A DNA stretch of 5,355 nucleotides from Planctomycetota bacterium (GTDB lineage: Bacteria; Planctomycetota; Planctomycetia; Pirellulales; Thermoguttaceae): assembly GCA_025356915.1 (NCBI GenBank), contig JANXQG010000499.1:1-5355 (forward strand). The letters run 5' to 3'. Below the pieces are notes generated by a model, which was given only the letters and a program-made list of their open reading frames with translations, searched no databases and was not told the DNA's origin. Position numbers and translations under genes: made by a program. How positions within the stretch are numbered: the stretch's first letter is position 1; every line of letters starts with the position of its first letter. Below are positions 1-5,355 of this stretch, piece after piece.

Positions 1-2
1 AC

Positions 3-39
3 GACAGTGCCATTCGTGTCTGACACGAATGGCACTGTC
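3..39. repeat. Perfect palindrome, 18-bp arms, 1-nt centre
   Basis: The left arm gacagtgccattcgtgtc (3-20) is the exact reverse complement of 22-39, with a single t at 21 between them. This would form a very stable hairpin or cruciform. Bases 3-26 match 1763-1786 at 20 of 24 positions, so it belongs to a repeat type present at least twice here, one copy on each side of the broken transposase. There is no T-tract after it, so it does not look like a standard intrinsic terminator. It could be a dispersed REP-like element or an end of a mobile unit. The symmetry is seen directly; the role is inferred. Confidence 0.85.
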
Positions 40-157
40 ATCGGCGATCCGTTTTCGTAACGCCAGCGGCAGCCTTCAGTTACAGACGTTGGGGCGTTTC
101 CACAAGGCGTGACGTCACCCGCGCGGACCTTCTCCATTGACAGTCGCTCGTGTGTTC

Positions 158-186
158 TTGACAGACGGTGCGGCGTATGGCAAGAT
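158..186 (+). promoter_or_regulatory. Weak candidate promoter for the IS4 transposase remnant
   Basis: A consensus -35 box TTGACA lies at 158-163, followed 17 bp later by a poor -10 candidate, caagat (181-186, 3 of 6 matches to TATAAT). A second TTGACA at 137-142 has no good -10 box at the right distance. The site is upstream of the transposase start at 287, so a transcript would include the hairpin at 236-285. The -10 box is weak, so this is only a candidate. Confidence 0.2.
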
Positions 187-203
187 TTTGCTATTGCGGC
201 GTG

Positions 204-285
204 GACCTTCCTTGTCCTATCTTTCCGCAATTAACGAGACCTTCCTTGTTCGGCGATGCACTTGCCAAGGATCAAGGAAGGTCTC
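204..285 (+). promoter_or_regulatory. Ribosome-site-masking hairpin with duplicated 5' arm
   Basis: Bases 236-248 (gagaccttccttg) are the exact reverse complement of 273-285 (caaggaaggtctc), giving a 13-bp stem with a 24-nt loop. The 3' arm contains the purine-rich ribosome binding site aaggaagg (274-281), which ends five bases before the ATG at 287. When folded, the stem would block translation of the transposase. A 12-base direct copy of the 5' arm core, gaccttccttgt, occurs at 204-215 as well as 238-249, so a second, competing pairing with the ribosome site is possible. Masking of the transposase start by RNA structure is known in other insertion sequences such as IS10 and IS50, where it limits expression from outside transcripts. 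Its function here is inferred. Confidence 0.6.
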
Positions 286-286
286 T

Positions 287-1491
287 ATGTTTTCATGCTA
301 CACTTCTCCTCGCGTTGGCGCCAAGAGCTTTTCTCTGGTTCAGAACGCTTTCTTGCAGGCCGACGACCTGCCGTTTCGCGATGTCCTTACGGAAGAGGAA
401 ATCCAGGCGGCGTTTGCCGCCGAGGACGCCTGCTTCGGTGAAGACGAAGACGACATCTATACGCCAGCGCTCACTTTGTGGGGATGGTTAGCGCAAGTGA
501 TGCAAGCCGAGAGGGCTCGCTCTTGCGTCGCGGCGGTGGCTCGCATCGCGGCTTTGTGCGTGGCCCTGGGTCGCGAGCCCCCATCGCCCGATACGGGAGC
601 CTACTGCCGCACCCGAGCGAAACTGCCCGAACGCGTGCTGCAGCGATTGGTGTACACGGTGGGCGATGGCCTGGAGGCGCGCGTGCCCGGGGACTGGTTG
701 TGGCTGAGCCGGCATGTGAAGATAGCCGATGGCACAACGCTGTTGACTCCGGACACGGACCCGAACCGAGAAGTCTGGCGCGAGGCGTGGACGTAGTGAC
801 ACGTCAACACCAGCAACGGCGGACCGACTTCCGCCGCGGGGAGCGCTTGGGCGAGGCCGATCACGTGGTGCTCTGGGAGCGTCCGCAGCGACCGGAGTGG
901 ATGGACGAGGATACCTACGCCACGATCCCCGAAACGTTGACGATACGCGAGTTGAAAGTCCACGTGGATGTGAAGGGTTTCCGCGTGCGGGAGCTGATCG
1001 TTGTCACCACGCTCACCGATGCGGAGCGTTACCCGCGGGAGGAGATCGCCAGATTGTTTCGTTTGCGCTGGCATGTGGAACTCGATCTGAGGAACATCAA
1101 GACCAGCCTGCGGTTGGACGATCTTCGCGGAAAGAGGCCGGAGACGATCCGTCGCGAGATCTGGATGCACTGGCTGGCCTACAATCTGACCCGCAAGGTG
1201 ATGGCCCAGGCTGCGCTCCATCACGAGAAGTTGCCGCGGGAATTGAGCTTCAGCAGTGCGCTGGCGGCCGTCAACGGCGCGTGGGCGCTGGCCAGTGTGG
1301 CCGATCCATCCACGCTGTCTCTGCATGCCAAAACTCAGCACCTTGGCATCACTTGGTCCCTGGTAGGGCACCGCCCAAACCGTGTTGAACCGCGGGCGAT
1401 CAAACGTCGCCCCAAGCCGCACAAGTTGCTGACCCTACCGCGCGAGGAGGCGCGGGCGAAGTTGATCGGCGGAAACACGACACGCTGTTAG
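287..1491 (+). pseudogene. IS4-family DDE transposase, internally deleted and frameshifted
   Basis: This is the remnant of a cut-and-paste transposase of the IS4 (DDE_Tnp_1) family. The N-terminal half starts at ATG 287, chosen because aaggaagg lies five bases upstream. It reads to about 777 and includes the ADGTTLLTPDT motif carrying the first catalytic Asp (codon 728-730). The same frame then runs into a stop at 794-796. The C-terminal half is in the frame one base back and picks up at about 775 with ARGVDVVTRQHQ. It continues through the YREK-type stretch RLRWHVELDLRNIK (Glu codon 1078-1080, Lys 1099-1101) to the stop at 1489-1491 and keeps a normal-looking basic C-terminus. In the family these two pieces are separated by a segment that includes the second catalytic Asp; it is absent here. 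The product should therefore be inactive. Terminal inverted repeats and target duplications were not identified. Confidence 0.88.
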
Positions 1492-1511
1492 CCAGCGTCG
1501 TGCTCCTGGCT
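1490..1511 (+). terminator. Weak hairpin just after the transposase stop
   Basis: agccag (1490-1495) can pair with ctggct (1506-1511) around a 10-nt loop, overlapping the stop codon of the transposase remnant. No T-run follows, so it is a poor intrinsic terminator. It may be only a local structure near the right end of the insertion sequence. Confidence 0.2.
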
Positions 1512-1762
1512 CGCATTGATTTCTCGCGCAGGAGGTGAACTTACAGGTTTGACTCATGCTCCCAGGCCATCAGCCCGTGATACGTCGTACACAGGCCGTC
1601 GCTGAATCTGCGCGCCGACGCCCACCGTGCGCTTCCGCAGGCATGCCCGCACCTTCTTCTCACCCAATATCGTTCGATGCATTCGTACGCAACGCTACGC
1701 TTGCCGAGCGCCCATCACGGCCCTCGTCCCTCTCCCCTTGCCATGATAGATGTTACGCCGAT
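1512..1762. other. Non-coding stretch downstream of the IS remnant
   Basis: No credible gene is seen. A 75-codon open frame from 1556 to 1783 is rich in Pro, Arg and Ser, shows no recognisable motif and runs into the repeat at 1763-1786, so it is treated as chance. A purine-rich aggagg (1530-1535) lies 20 bases before that ATG, too far to support it. The right boundary of the IS4 element probably falls in this stretch, but no inverted repeat matching the left side could be found by eye. Confidence 0.4.
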
Positions 1763-1786
1763 GACAGGCCCATTCGTTCCTGACAC
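1763..1786. repeat. Diverged half-copy of the left palindrome
   Basis: These 24 bases match 3-26 in direct orientation with four substitutions: gacag, cattcgt and ctgacac are shared. Unlike the left copy, the sequence after it does not complete a palindrome; it continues into a short pyrimidine run (cctttttcc-like, from 1786). The two copies enclose the broken IS4 transposase. This could mark a dispersed repeat family that was a target for, or a passenger with, the insertion sequence. Position and similarity are seen directly; the interpretation is inferred. Confidence 0.6.
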
Positions 1787-1983
1787 CTTTTCCGACCCGC
1801 ACGCTATGCGCGACGGAAGTCACGATTCAAGACCAAGCCACGATTAACCAGATACCTGCGCCGCGGGCATCGGTGCAACAGTTGCTCGACGCCGCGGGCG
1901 TGACGATGCCGACTGTCCTGCCCTGCTCAGGCAAGAAGGTGTACACCAAGAAAAAACTGCCGTCGGAACGGAAACCCCTTTAG
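1787..1983 (+). other. Possible C-terminal remnant of an unidentified gene
   Basis: The frame ending in TAG at 1981-1983 is open back through 1787 and into the repeat, but no convincing start codon or ribosome site is seen. Its last part reads like a real protein tail, with VQQLLDAAGVTMPTVLPC followed by a lysine-rich end, KKVYTKKKLPSERKPL. Such a basic ending could come from a nucleic-acid-binding protein or a transposase, but I do not recognise the family. It may be the truncated 3' end of a gene whose front was lost when the mobile elements rearranged. It could also be chance. Confidence 0.25.
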
Positions 1984-2295
1984 CCAAAACAACTTACGTA
2001 CGCAGATCGGCCTCGGCCTGAATGGGAAGATCCGCTTCAGCGCGCGGAACTTGAACGTCGTCCTAGCTGGCGTCGCCGGGAAATTCATGAAGGTACCCGG
2101 TTTGAAACCGTTCGGAATACTGTCGCCGATCCGCATTTATGGCCTTCGCCATCTCTTGGTTCTCCGAGTGCCTAGGATGAATCGTACCCAGGCATCCAGC
2201 CTCACACGGCCTGCACGACTGGCAATTTATCGACGCTTACATCTTGAGGAGATGTTTGTAGAACTCAATGGTAAAGAGCGGACGTCAACGGATGA
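1984..2295. other. No intact gene; probably decayed sequence
   Basis: A frame open across 2051-2494 gives 147 codons, but its amino-acid make-up changes abruptly. One short part (around 2249-2310, reading EMFVELNGKERTSTDDILKL) looks protein-like, and its continuation looks more protein-like in a different frame after 2296. That pattern would fit a gene broken by a frameshift. No promoter, RNA gene or clear start was found. The small opposing frame at 1927-2136 shows no recognisable motif. Confidence 0.3.
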
Positions 2296-2400
2296 TATCC
2301 TGAAGTTGGTTATCCGGAAAGCTGGCTGCGCCGCGCGCTCCGCGAGCGGCCCGAGCAGTTCAAGCTGCCGCCGGAGAAGGCGGAAGAGAAGAAGAAGTAG
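2296..2400 (+). pseudogene. Possible 3' end of a broken gene, family unknown
   Basis: This frame has an in-frame stop just upstream (2293-2295) and no start codon. It encodes about 34 residues including YPESWLRRALRERPEQFKL and ends in a charged tail, PPEKAEEKKK, then TAG at 2398-2400. The mixed hydrophobic and charged pattern and the Lys/Glu-rich end are typical of real C-termini. The region just before it (2249-2300) reads better in the neighbouring frame, suggesting a frameshift near 2296-2305. A hairpin with a T-tract follows at 2429-2452, where a gene's terminator would be expected. No function can be assigned. Confidence 0.3.
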
Positions 2401-2428
2401 GCCTTTGGAGTGCGGAGGCTCGCGGGGT

Positions 2429-2452
2429 ACCCGCCCTGCGGGTCGGCTTTTT
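2429..2452 (+). terminator. Intrinsic terminator candidate, + strand
   Basis: acccgc (2429-2434) pairs with gcgggt (2438-2443) around a 3-nt loop, and a run of five T follows at 2448-2452 after a 4-nt gap. It lies about 30 bases after the stop at 2398-2400, the expected place for a terminator of that broken gene. The gap between stem and T-run makes it a moderate rather than a strong candidate. Confidence 0.5.
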
Positions 2453-2518
2453 CAAAATGGCCTGGGAACGAACAACTTGTTTCCTTGGCTTTAACAAACA
2501 CACTCCGTTCGCCTCGTG

Positions 2519-2540
2519 AAAAGCGAGGGCAAGCCCTCGC
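2519..2540 (-). terminator. Intrinsic terminator of the arabinofuranosidase gene
   Basis: Read on the - strand, gcgagggc (2540-2533) and gccctcgc (2530-2523) form an 8-bp GC-rich palindromic stem, with about 4 nt effectively unpaired at the tip. A T-run (tttt, 2522-2519) follows directly. It begins ten bases after the TAA stop of the arabinofuranosidase at 2551-2553, so it very likely ends that transcript. On the + strand the same hairpin is preceded by A's and followed by actcc, so it would not work well in that direction. Confidence 0.75.
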
Positions 2541-2550
2541 ACTCCATAAG

Positions 2551-5016
2551 TTACTTCGCCTGCTTGATGCGGAGGATCGTGACCGAGCAGGCGGGGAAGG
2601 TGTGATTGAACTCGGAGCCGACGTGCTCGACAACTTCGCGCTGCGGCACGACATTCTCCGGATTCTCGAAGCTGTTCTCCGCGCCAAGGCTCTTGCCGCC
2701 CAGGACGATCGCCTCGGCCTTCGCGGCCCAGCGCTCTTGTCCTCGAAGGACTATCTGCGTCTCGATGGCCGTGTTGCTGCCGTTGACCACCTTGAGGATC
2801 AATTCATCGCCGTGCGCGGAGCGACCGGCCGAGGCGAAGAGCTGCGGGACCACCTTGCGCGTCACGTCATGGACCAACTTGCCATCCAGATAGCAGCGGA
2901 CATGCGGTCCTTCGATGGCGATTTTGATATCGTACCAGCGGCCGGTTTCTATCTTTCCGTTGACGCTCGCCTCCGGCAGGCCGGCGCCTTCCAAGGCGTG
3001 GCGGCTGTTGCCCCAGCCACCGAGATTCCACCAGCATTTCTCCTGTGCACTCTGATTGGCGAACATGATAAGAAAACCTTCCGCGCCGCCGGTCTTGCGG
3101 GCTTTGAGCGTGAGGGTGTAATTGGTCCAATCGGCGCTGCCGGCCAGGGCGCGGACGCCCTCGCCCGGACCGGTCTGACTAAGAGCGCCGTGCCGCACGG
3201 ACCACCGGCCACCGGTCACATCCCAGCCTTGCAAGCCTTGGCAAAAATCGGCGGCCAGGAGCGTCCGGCCTTTCTTCGTGACCTGGATATCCTTGAATTC
3301 GGCCTGTGTGGCCCACGTGCCGACGCCAATCTTTCCCGCACACAGGGAATCTGTCGCTGCGTCCGTCTTCTCCAGCGCCGCCGGCGCCGTCCGCTCGGCG
3401 CGGTTTGCCGCGAACATGGCCTGGACGTGATACGACGGCGTGCCGTAAGCGCGGGCCGAGTCGAAGACGATGGCGTTCGGGTTCCATGCCTTCCAGAGCG
3501 GGTGAACGAACAGCGGCGCATAGGAGGCCATCGCCACCACGTCGCCATTGCGTTCCATTCCGGTCATAAAGGCGGCTTCTCCGATGGCGGCGATAAGATT
3601 GCCGTTGCCGGCGCCCTGCGTGACCGCGTACTCGCCCACATAGACCTTGTGCCGGGCGCGGTCGTATTTGTCGTATTGCTGGTTGCGGCTGAAAAAGAAG
3701 TCGGGTGAGTTGTAGTAATGCTCATCCAGAATTTCGACGGGACGGTTCTTGGGCAGGCCTTGCCAATCGTTGACAACAAGCCGCACCTCCGGATATCGCT
3801 TCTTGATGGCGTCGTAGAACAAGGCGTAGCGCTCGTGGTACACTGGGCCGCCGTTCTCATTGCCGATTTCCATCAGCTTGAGATGGAACGGGGCCGGGTG
3901 CCCAGCTTTCGCCCGCATCTCGCCCCACTTGCTGTCGGCGGGTCCGTTGGCGTATTCAATGGCGTCCAGCGCGTCCTGCACGTACTCATCCATCTTGTCC
4001 ATGGGAACATGGTCCTTATGCGCCATGCCGCAGTTGATGACGAACAGCGGCTCGGCGCCGATGTCCTCGCAAAGTTGTAGATATTCGTAATAGCCGAGGC
4101 CGTCGCTGGAGCGATAGCCCCAGAGATTGAAGTGTCCGGGCCGCTCGGCGATGTCGCCAATGGTCTTCTTCCAGCGGGCCGCCTCGGCAATGATGTCGCC
4201 CTCGACGAAGCAGCCGCCCGGAAAGCGCACGAAGGCCGGGTGCATTTCGGCAAGCATTTGTGCGAGATCCTTGCGGAGGCCGTTGGCGCGGCCCTTGAAG
4301 GTTTCCACAGGGAAGAGCGAAAGCGTGTCGAAGTAGATCGTGCCCGGCGACGCGGCCGAGACGACTAACCGGGCATTGGTCTCGGTGGCCGCGGACGTGA
4401 GCACGACCTCGAACTTCTTCCAGCCGGCTGCGGCTGCTTCGATCGTCTTCGTTGCAATGGCTGAGCCGTCGGGCTTCTCGATGGTGATCGTGAGAGGTCC
4501 GCGGAAATCGTCGCTGCGGACGTGCATCGAGAAGCAGTAACGCTTATCCTTCTCGACGAACAGCCCGCACGCCTGCGAGCGCGCGGCGTTCTGGAATCGC
4601 TCTGCCAAGCCGTGGGGCTCGTCGCTGCGCCCGTAGCGCACTCCTTTGAAGCCTTCATTGCAGATGCCCACTCGGCCCGCGGCCTTTGTTATCTTCAGTT
4701 TCAGACTGGTGGGATTATTGGCATTGAGCGGGCGGCTCGTGTCCAAGGCAATCTCGACGTCATCGTCTGAGCCTTTGAGCAGCGTCCAACCAATCGGCGC
4801 CTTGGCATCCTCGAAGGACCGGTTCTGGACCATCTCCGCATACAAGCCGCCGTCGCCGGCCCGATTGATTTCCTCGAAGAAGATGCCGTACAGCAGCGGG
4901 CTGACCGTCACTCCCGGCTGATCGGCTTGAACGATCAGGCGGGTGTCTGGCTCGGCGGCAACTGCGGCCGACACGAGACCCACGAGGAACAAAGATGCAA
5001 AGAGGTTCAGACGCAT
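2551..5016 (-). CDS. Secreted GH51 alpha-L-arabinofuranosidase with inserted lectin-like domain
   Basis: This 821-residue exported enzyme is predicted to release terminal alpha-L-arabinofuranose from arabinan, arabinoxylan or similar polysaccharides by the retaining mechanism of family GH51. Residues 1-20 form a Sec signal peptide (hydrophobic core, AVA before the likely cut). GIFFEEINRAGDGG (44-57) is the conserved N-terminal GH51 block. Residues about 75-240 form a beta-rich CBM4/9-like module inserted as in plant-type GH51 enzymes. The catalytic barrel follows with RFPGGCFVEGD (264-274), DGLGYYEYLQL, acid/base Glu387 in EIGNEN (codon 3856-3858), HYY (433-435), nucleophile Glu462 in VGEYAV (codon 3631-3633), and MASYAPLF. 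A second beta-sandwich, about 559-735 (KIGVGTWATQAEF to the GRWYDI and LDGKLVHDV motifs), interrupts the C-terminal domain, which resumes at LILKVVNGS and ends near residue 819. The ATG at 5016 has gggag nine bases upstream and sits directly before the signal peptide. All key residues are present and no frame break is seen. Exact substrate is unknown. Confidence 0.95.
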   Translation of the reverse strand: MRLNLFASLFLVGLVSAAVAAEPDTRLIVQADQPGVTVSPLLYGIFFEEINRAGDGGLYAEMVQNRSFEDAKAPIGWTLLKGSDDDVEIALDTSRPLNANNPTSLKLKITKAAGRVGICNEGFKGVRYGRSDEPHGLAERFQNAARSQACGLFVEKDKRYCFSMHVRSDDFRGPLTITIEKPDGSAIATKTIEAAAAGWKKFEVVLTSAATETNARLVVSAASPGTIYFDTLSLFPVETFKGRANGLRKDLAQMLAEMHPAFVRFPGGCFVEGDIIAEAARWKKTIGDIAERPGHFNLWGYRSSDGLGYYEYLQLCEDIGAEPLFVINCGMAHKDHVPMDKMDEYVQDALDAIEYANGPADSKWGEMRAKAGHPAPFHLKLMEIGNENGGPVYHERYALFYDAIKKRYPEVRLVVNDWQGLPKNRPVEILDEHYYNSPDFFFSRNQQYDKYDRARHKVYVGEYAVTQGAGNGNLIAAIGEAAFMTGMERNGDVVAMASYAPLFVHPLWKAWNPNAIVFDSARAYGTPSYHVQAMFAANRAERTAPAALEKTDAATDSLCAGKIGVGTWATQAEFKDIQVTKKGRTLLAADFCQGLQGWDVTGGRWSVRHGALSQTGPGEGVRALAGSADWTNYTLTLKARKTGGAEGFLIMFANQSAQEKCWWNLGGWGNSRHALEGAGLPEASVNGKIETGRWYDIKIAIEGPHVRCYLDGKLVHDVTRKVVPQLFASAGRSAHGDELILKVVNGSNTAIETQIVLRGQERWAAKAEAIVLGGKSLGAENSFENPENVVPQREVVEHVGSEFNHTFPACSVTILRIKQAK

Positions 5017-5180
5017 GATGTCATGCTCCCAGAGAAAAAGCAGTGTAACTGTTCACGGGGTTCTTACCGTTATTGCGGCCACCGGAACCCCACTGGGGTA
5101 GCCCAATAAATATGATTTTCGTAGTTGTTCACGGGTCTCGGAAACACTCCGAGAATTCTTGTCCCGGACAGTACAAACTA
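5017..5180 (-). promoter_or_regulatory. Upstream region and probable leader of the arabinofuranosidase gene
   Basis: A ribosome site gggag (5030-5026 on the - strand) lies nine bases before the ATG. Further up there is an inverted repeat, ggggttc (5057-5063) with gaacccc (5085-5091), which competes with a small cccc/gggg stem at 5088-5098. An AT-rich patch lies at 5103-5120. A hairpin of tctcgg (5136-5141) with ccgaga (5149-5154) lies beyond it. The short motif CCCGTGAACA occurs twice on this strand. No convincing -35/-10 pair was found, so the promoter itself is not placed; the region could carry regulator sites. Confidence 0.35.
5050..5135. repeat. Ten-base direct repeat upstream of the arabinofuranosidase
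   Basis: tgttcacggg occurs at 5050-5059 and again at 5126-5135, 76 bp apart (CCCGTGAACA when read in the direction of the gene). The copies lie 34 and 110 bases before the start codon. Spaced identical motifs upstream of a sugar-hydrolase gene could be binding sites for a regulator, but only two copies are seen and neither is palindromic. Confidence 0.4.
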
Positions 5181-5181
5181 C

Positions 5182-5227
5182 AAACACGATTATCACTAAA
5201 CACGATTATCGCTAAACGCGATCTTGT
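5182..5227. repeat. 16-bp tandem repeat, two full copies and a diverged third
   Basis: aaacacgattatcact (5182-5197) is followed at once by a copy differing at one base (5198-5213). A third, degraded unit starts aaacgcgat at 5214 and fades out by about 5227. The array is AT-richer than its surroundings and sits between the arabinofuranosidase leader and the IS4 fragment at the right edge. It may be an iteron-like binding array, or slippage-derived repeat at the border of the insertion sequence fragment. Confidence 0.65.
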
Positions 5228-5245
5228 TGTCAACCCTCTGGCTGC

Positions 5246-5355
5246 GCCCGAATGCAGCGACGAGAGCATGGATCGCAGCAGCGCCGATTCGCCGGTTTCC
5301 TTGCCCTTGTAGGGACCGATGGCGGTGTCCATCACGCAGGCCGTGGCCAAGGAAA
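5246..5355 (-). pseudogene. Internal fragment of an IS4-family transposase, cut by the window edge
   Basis: Reading on the - strand from the right edge, the frame gives LATACVMDTAIGPYKGKETG and then ESALLRSMLSSLHSG. This is the conserved central block of IS4-family transposases that lies between the first and second catalytic Asp. After the Gly at 5246-5248 the family pattern, which should go on to the DxLxADRY-type second Asp, stops, and the frame continues into unrelated sequence including the tandem repeat. The gene is therefore truncated at its 3' side; its 5' part lies outside the window. It may be a different copy of the same type of element as 287-1491, in opposite orientation. Identification rests on recalled family pattern, not on a search. 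Confidence 0.7.

Larger units (their letters stand above)
2406..2546. repeat. 141-bp segment bounded by imperfect inverted repeats
   Basis: The left end begins tggagtgcg (2406-2414), and its exact reverse complement cgcactcca is at 2538-2546. Extending inward, 15 of 20 positions agree. The unit sits between the decayed frame ending at 2400 and the stop codon of the arabinofuranosidase at 2551, and each end carries a GC-rich hairpin. It could be a small non-autonomous mobile unit, or a pair of copies of an intergenic repeat placed tail to tail that serve as terminators. No flanking target duplication is evident. Confidence 0.45.

Noticed and set aside
109..118. Ten-base palindrome gtgacgtcac
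   Set aside because: Perfect but short, isolated and not placed at a clear promoter; length is compatible with chance.
137..286. N-terminal extension of the transposase from TTG at 137
   Set aside because: The TTG is part of a TTGACA promoter-like box, has no ribosome site, and the added residues do not look like transposase; the ATG at 287 has a well-spaced ribosome site.
478..774. First 99 codons of the open frame that runs 478-1491
   Set aside because: This part is out of frame with the true N-terminal transposase half read from 287; its Arg/Gly-rich composition is that of a shadow. Only the part after about 775 is transposase.
601..1422. Minus-strand open frame of 273 codons across the transposase
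   Set aside because: It is antisense to recognised transposase sequence and has no recognisable motif.
1556..1783. 75-codon + strand open frame
   Set aside because: Low-complexity Pro/Arg/Ser make-up, no well-placed ribosome site, and overlap with the repeat at 1763-1786.
1927..2136. 69-codon - strand open frame rich in Phe and Arg
   Set aside because: No recognisable motif or ribosome site; it is opposite a frame whose tail looks more protein-like.
2410..3708. Long + strand open frame (432 codons) opposite the arabinofuranosidase
   Set aside because: It is antisense to a gene with clear family motifs and both catalytic residues, shows no motif of its own, and is explained by GC-rich codon bias of the real gene.
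5182..5227. Possible CRISPR array
   Set aside because: The repeat units are directly adjacent with no spacers, only 16 bp long, and no cas gene is nearby.

Overview
The window reads as a piece of a GC-rich environmental bacterium, most likely from the Planctomycetes-Verrucomicrobia side of the tree. That placement is an inference from two things: the style of the large secreted glycosidase (plant/Bacteroidetes-type GH51 with an extra lectin-like domain) and an IS4-type transposase of a kind I associate with planctomycete genomes. No rRNA, tRNA or CRISPR array was seen.

Layout. Positions 1-1786 are mobile-element debris. A perfect 18-bp-arm palindrome sits at 3-39. A broken IS4-family transposase on the + strand follows (287-1491); it has lost its middle part and changes frame near 778. 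It is preceded by a hairpin (236-285) that would hide its ribosome binding site. A diverged copy of half of the left palindrome lies at 1763-1786. Positions 1787-2400 hold no intact gene. Two short open tails that end in protein-like basic C-termini (stops at 1981-1983 and 2398-2400) suggest decayed gene ends. Positions 2406-2546 are a compact segment bounded by imperfect inverted repeats, with a terminator-like hairpin pointing each way.

The one intact gene is on the - strand (5016 to 2551): an 821-residue exported alpha-L-arabinofuranosidase of family GH51, with both catalytic glutamates visible. It would remove arabinose side chains from plant-type or algal polysaccharides outside the cytoplasm. 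It has its own terminator (2519-2540), and a leader with repeated short motifs lies upstream (5017-5180), so it looks monocistronic within this window. Further upstream is a 16-bp tandem repeat (5182-5227). At the right edge is a second IS4 transposase fragment on the - strand (5246-5355), which corresponds to the part missing from the left copy.

Overall the arabinofuranosidase is flanked on both sides by insertion-sequence remnants. This fits an accessory carbohydrate-use gene in a region reshaped by transposition. The window shows no clear sign of a new defence or other multi-gene system. The points worth a second look are the repeat elements, the ribosome-site hairpin, and the lectin-like domain inserted in the glycosidase.
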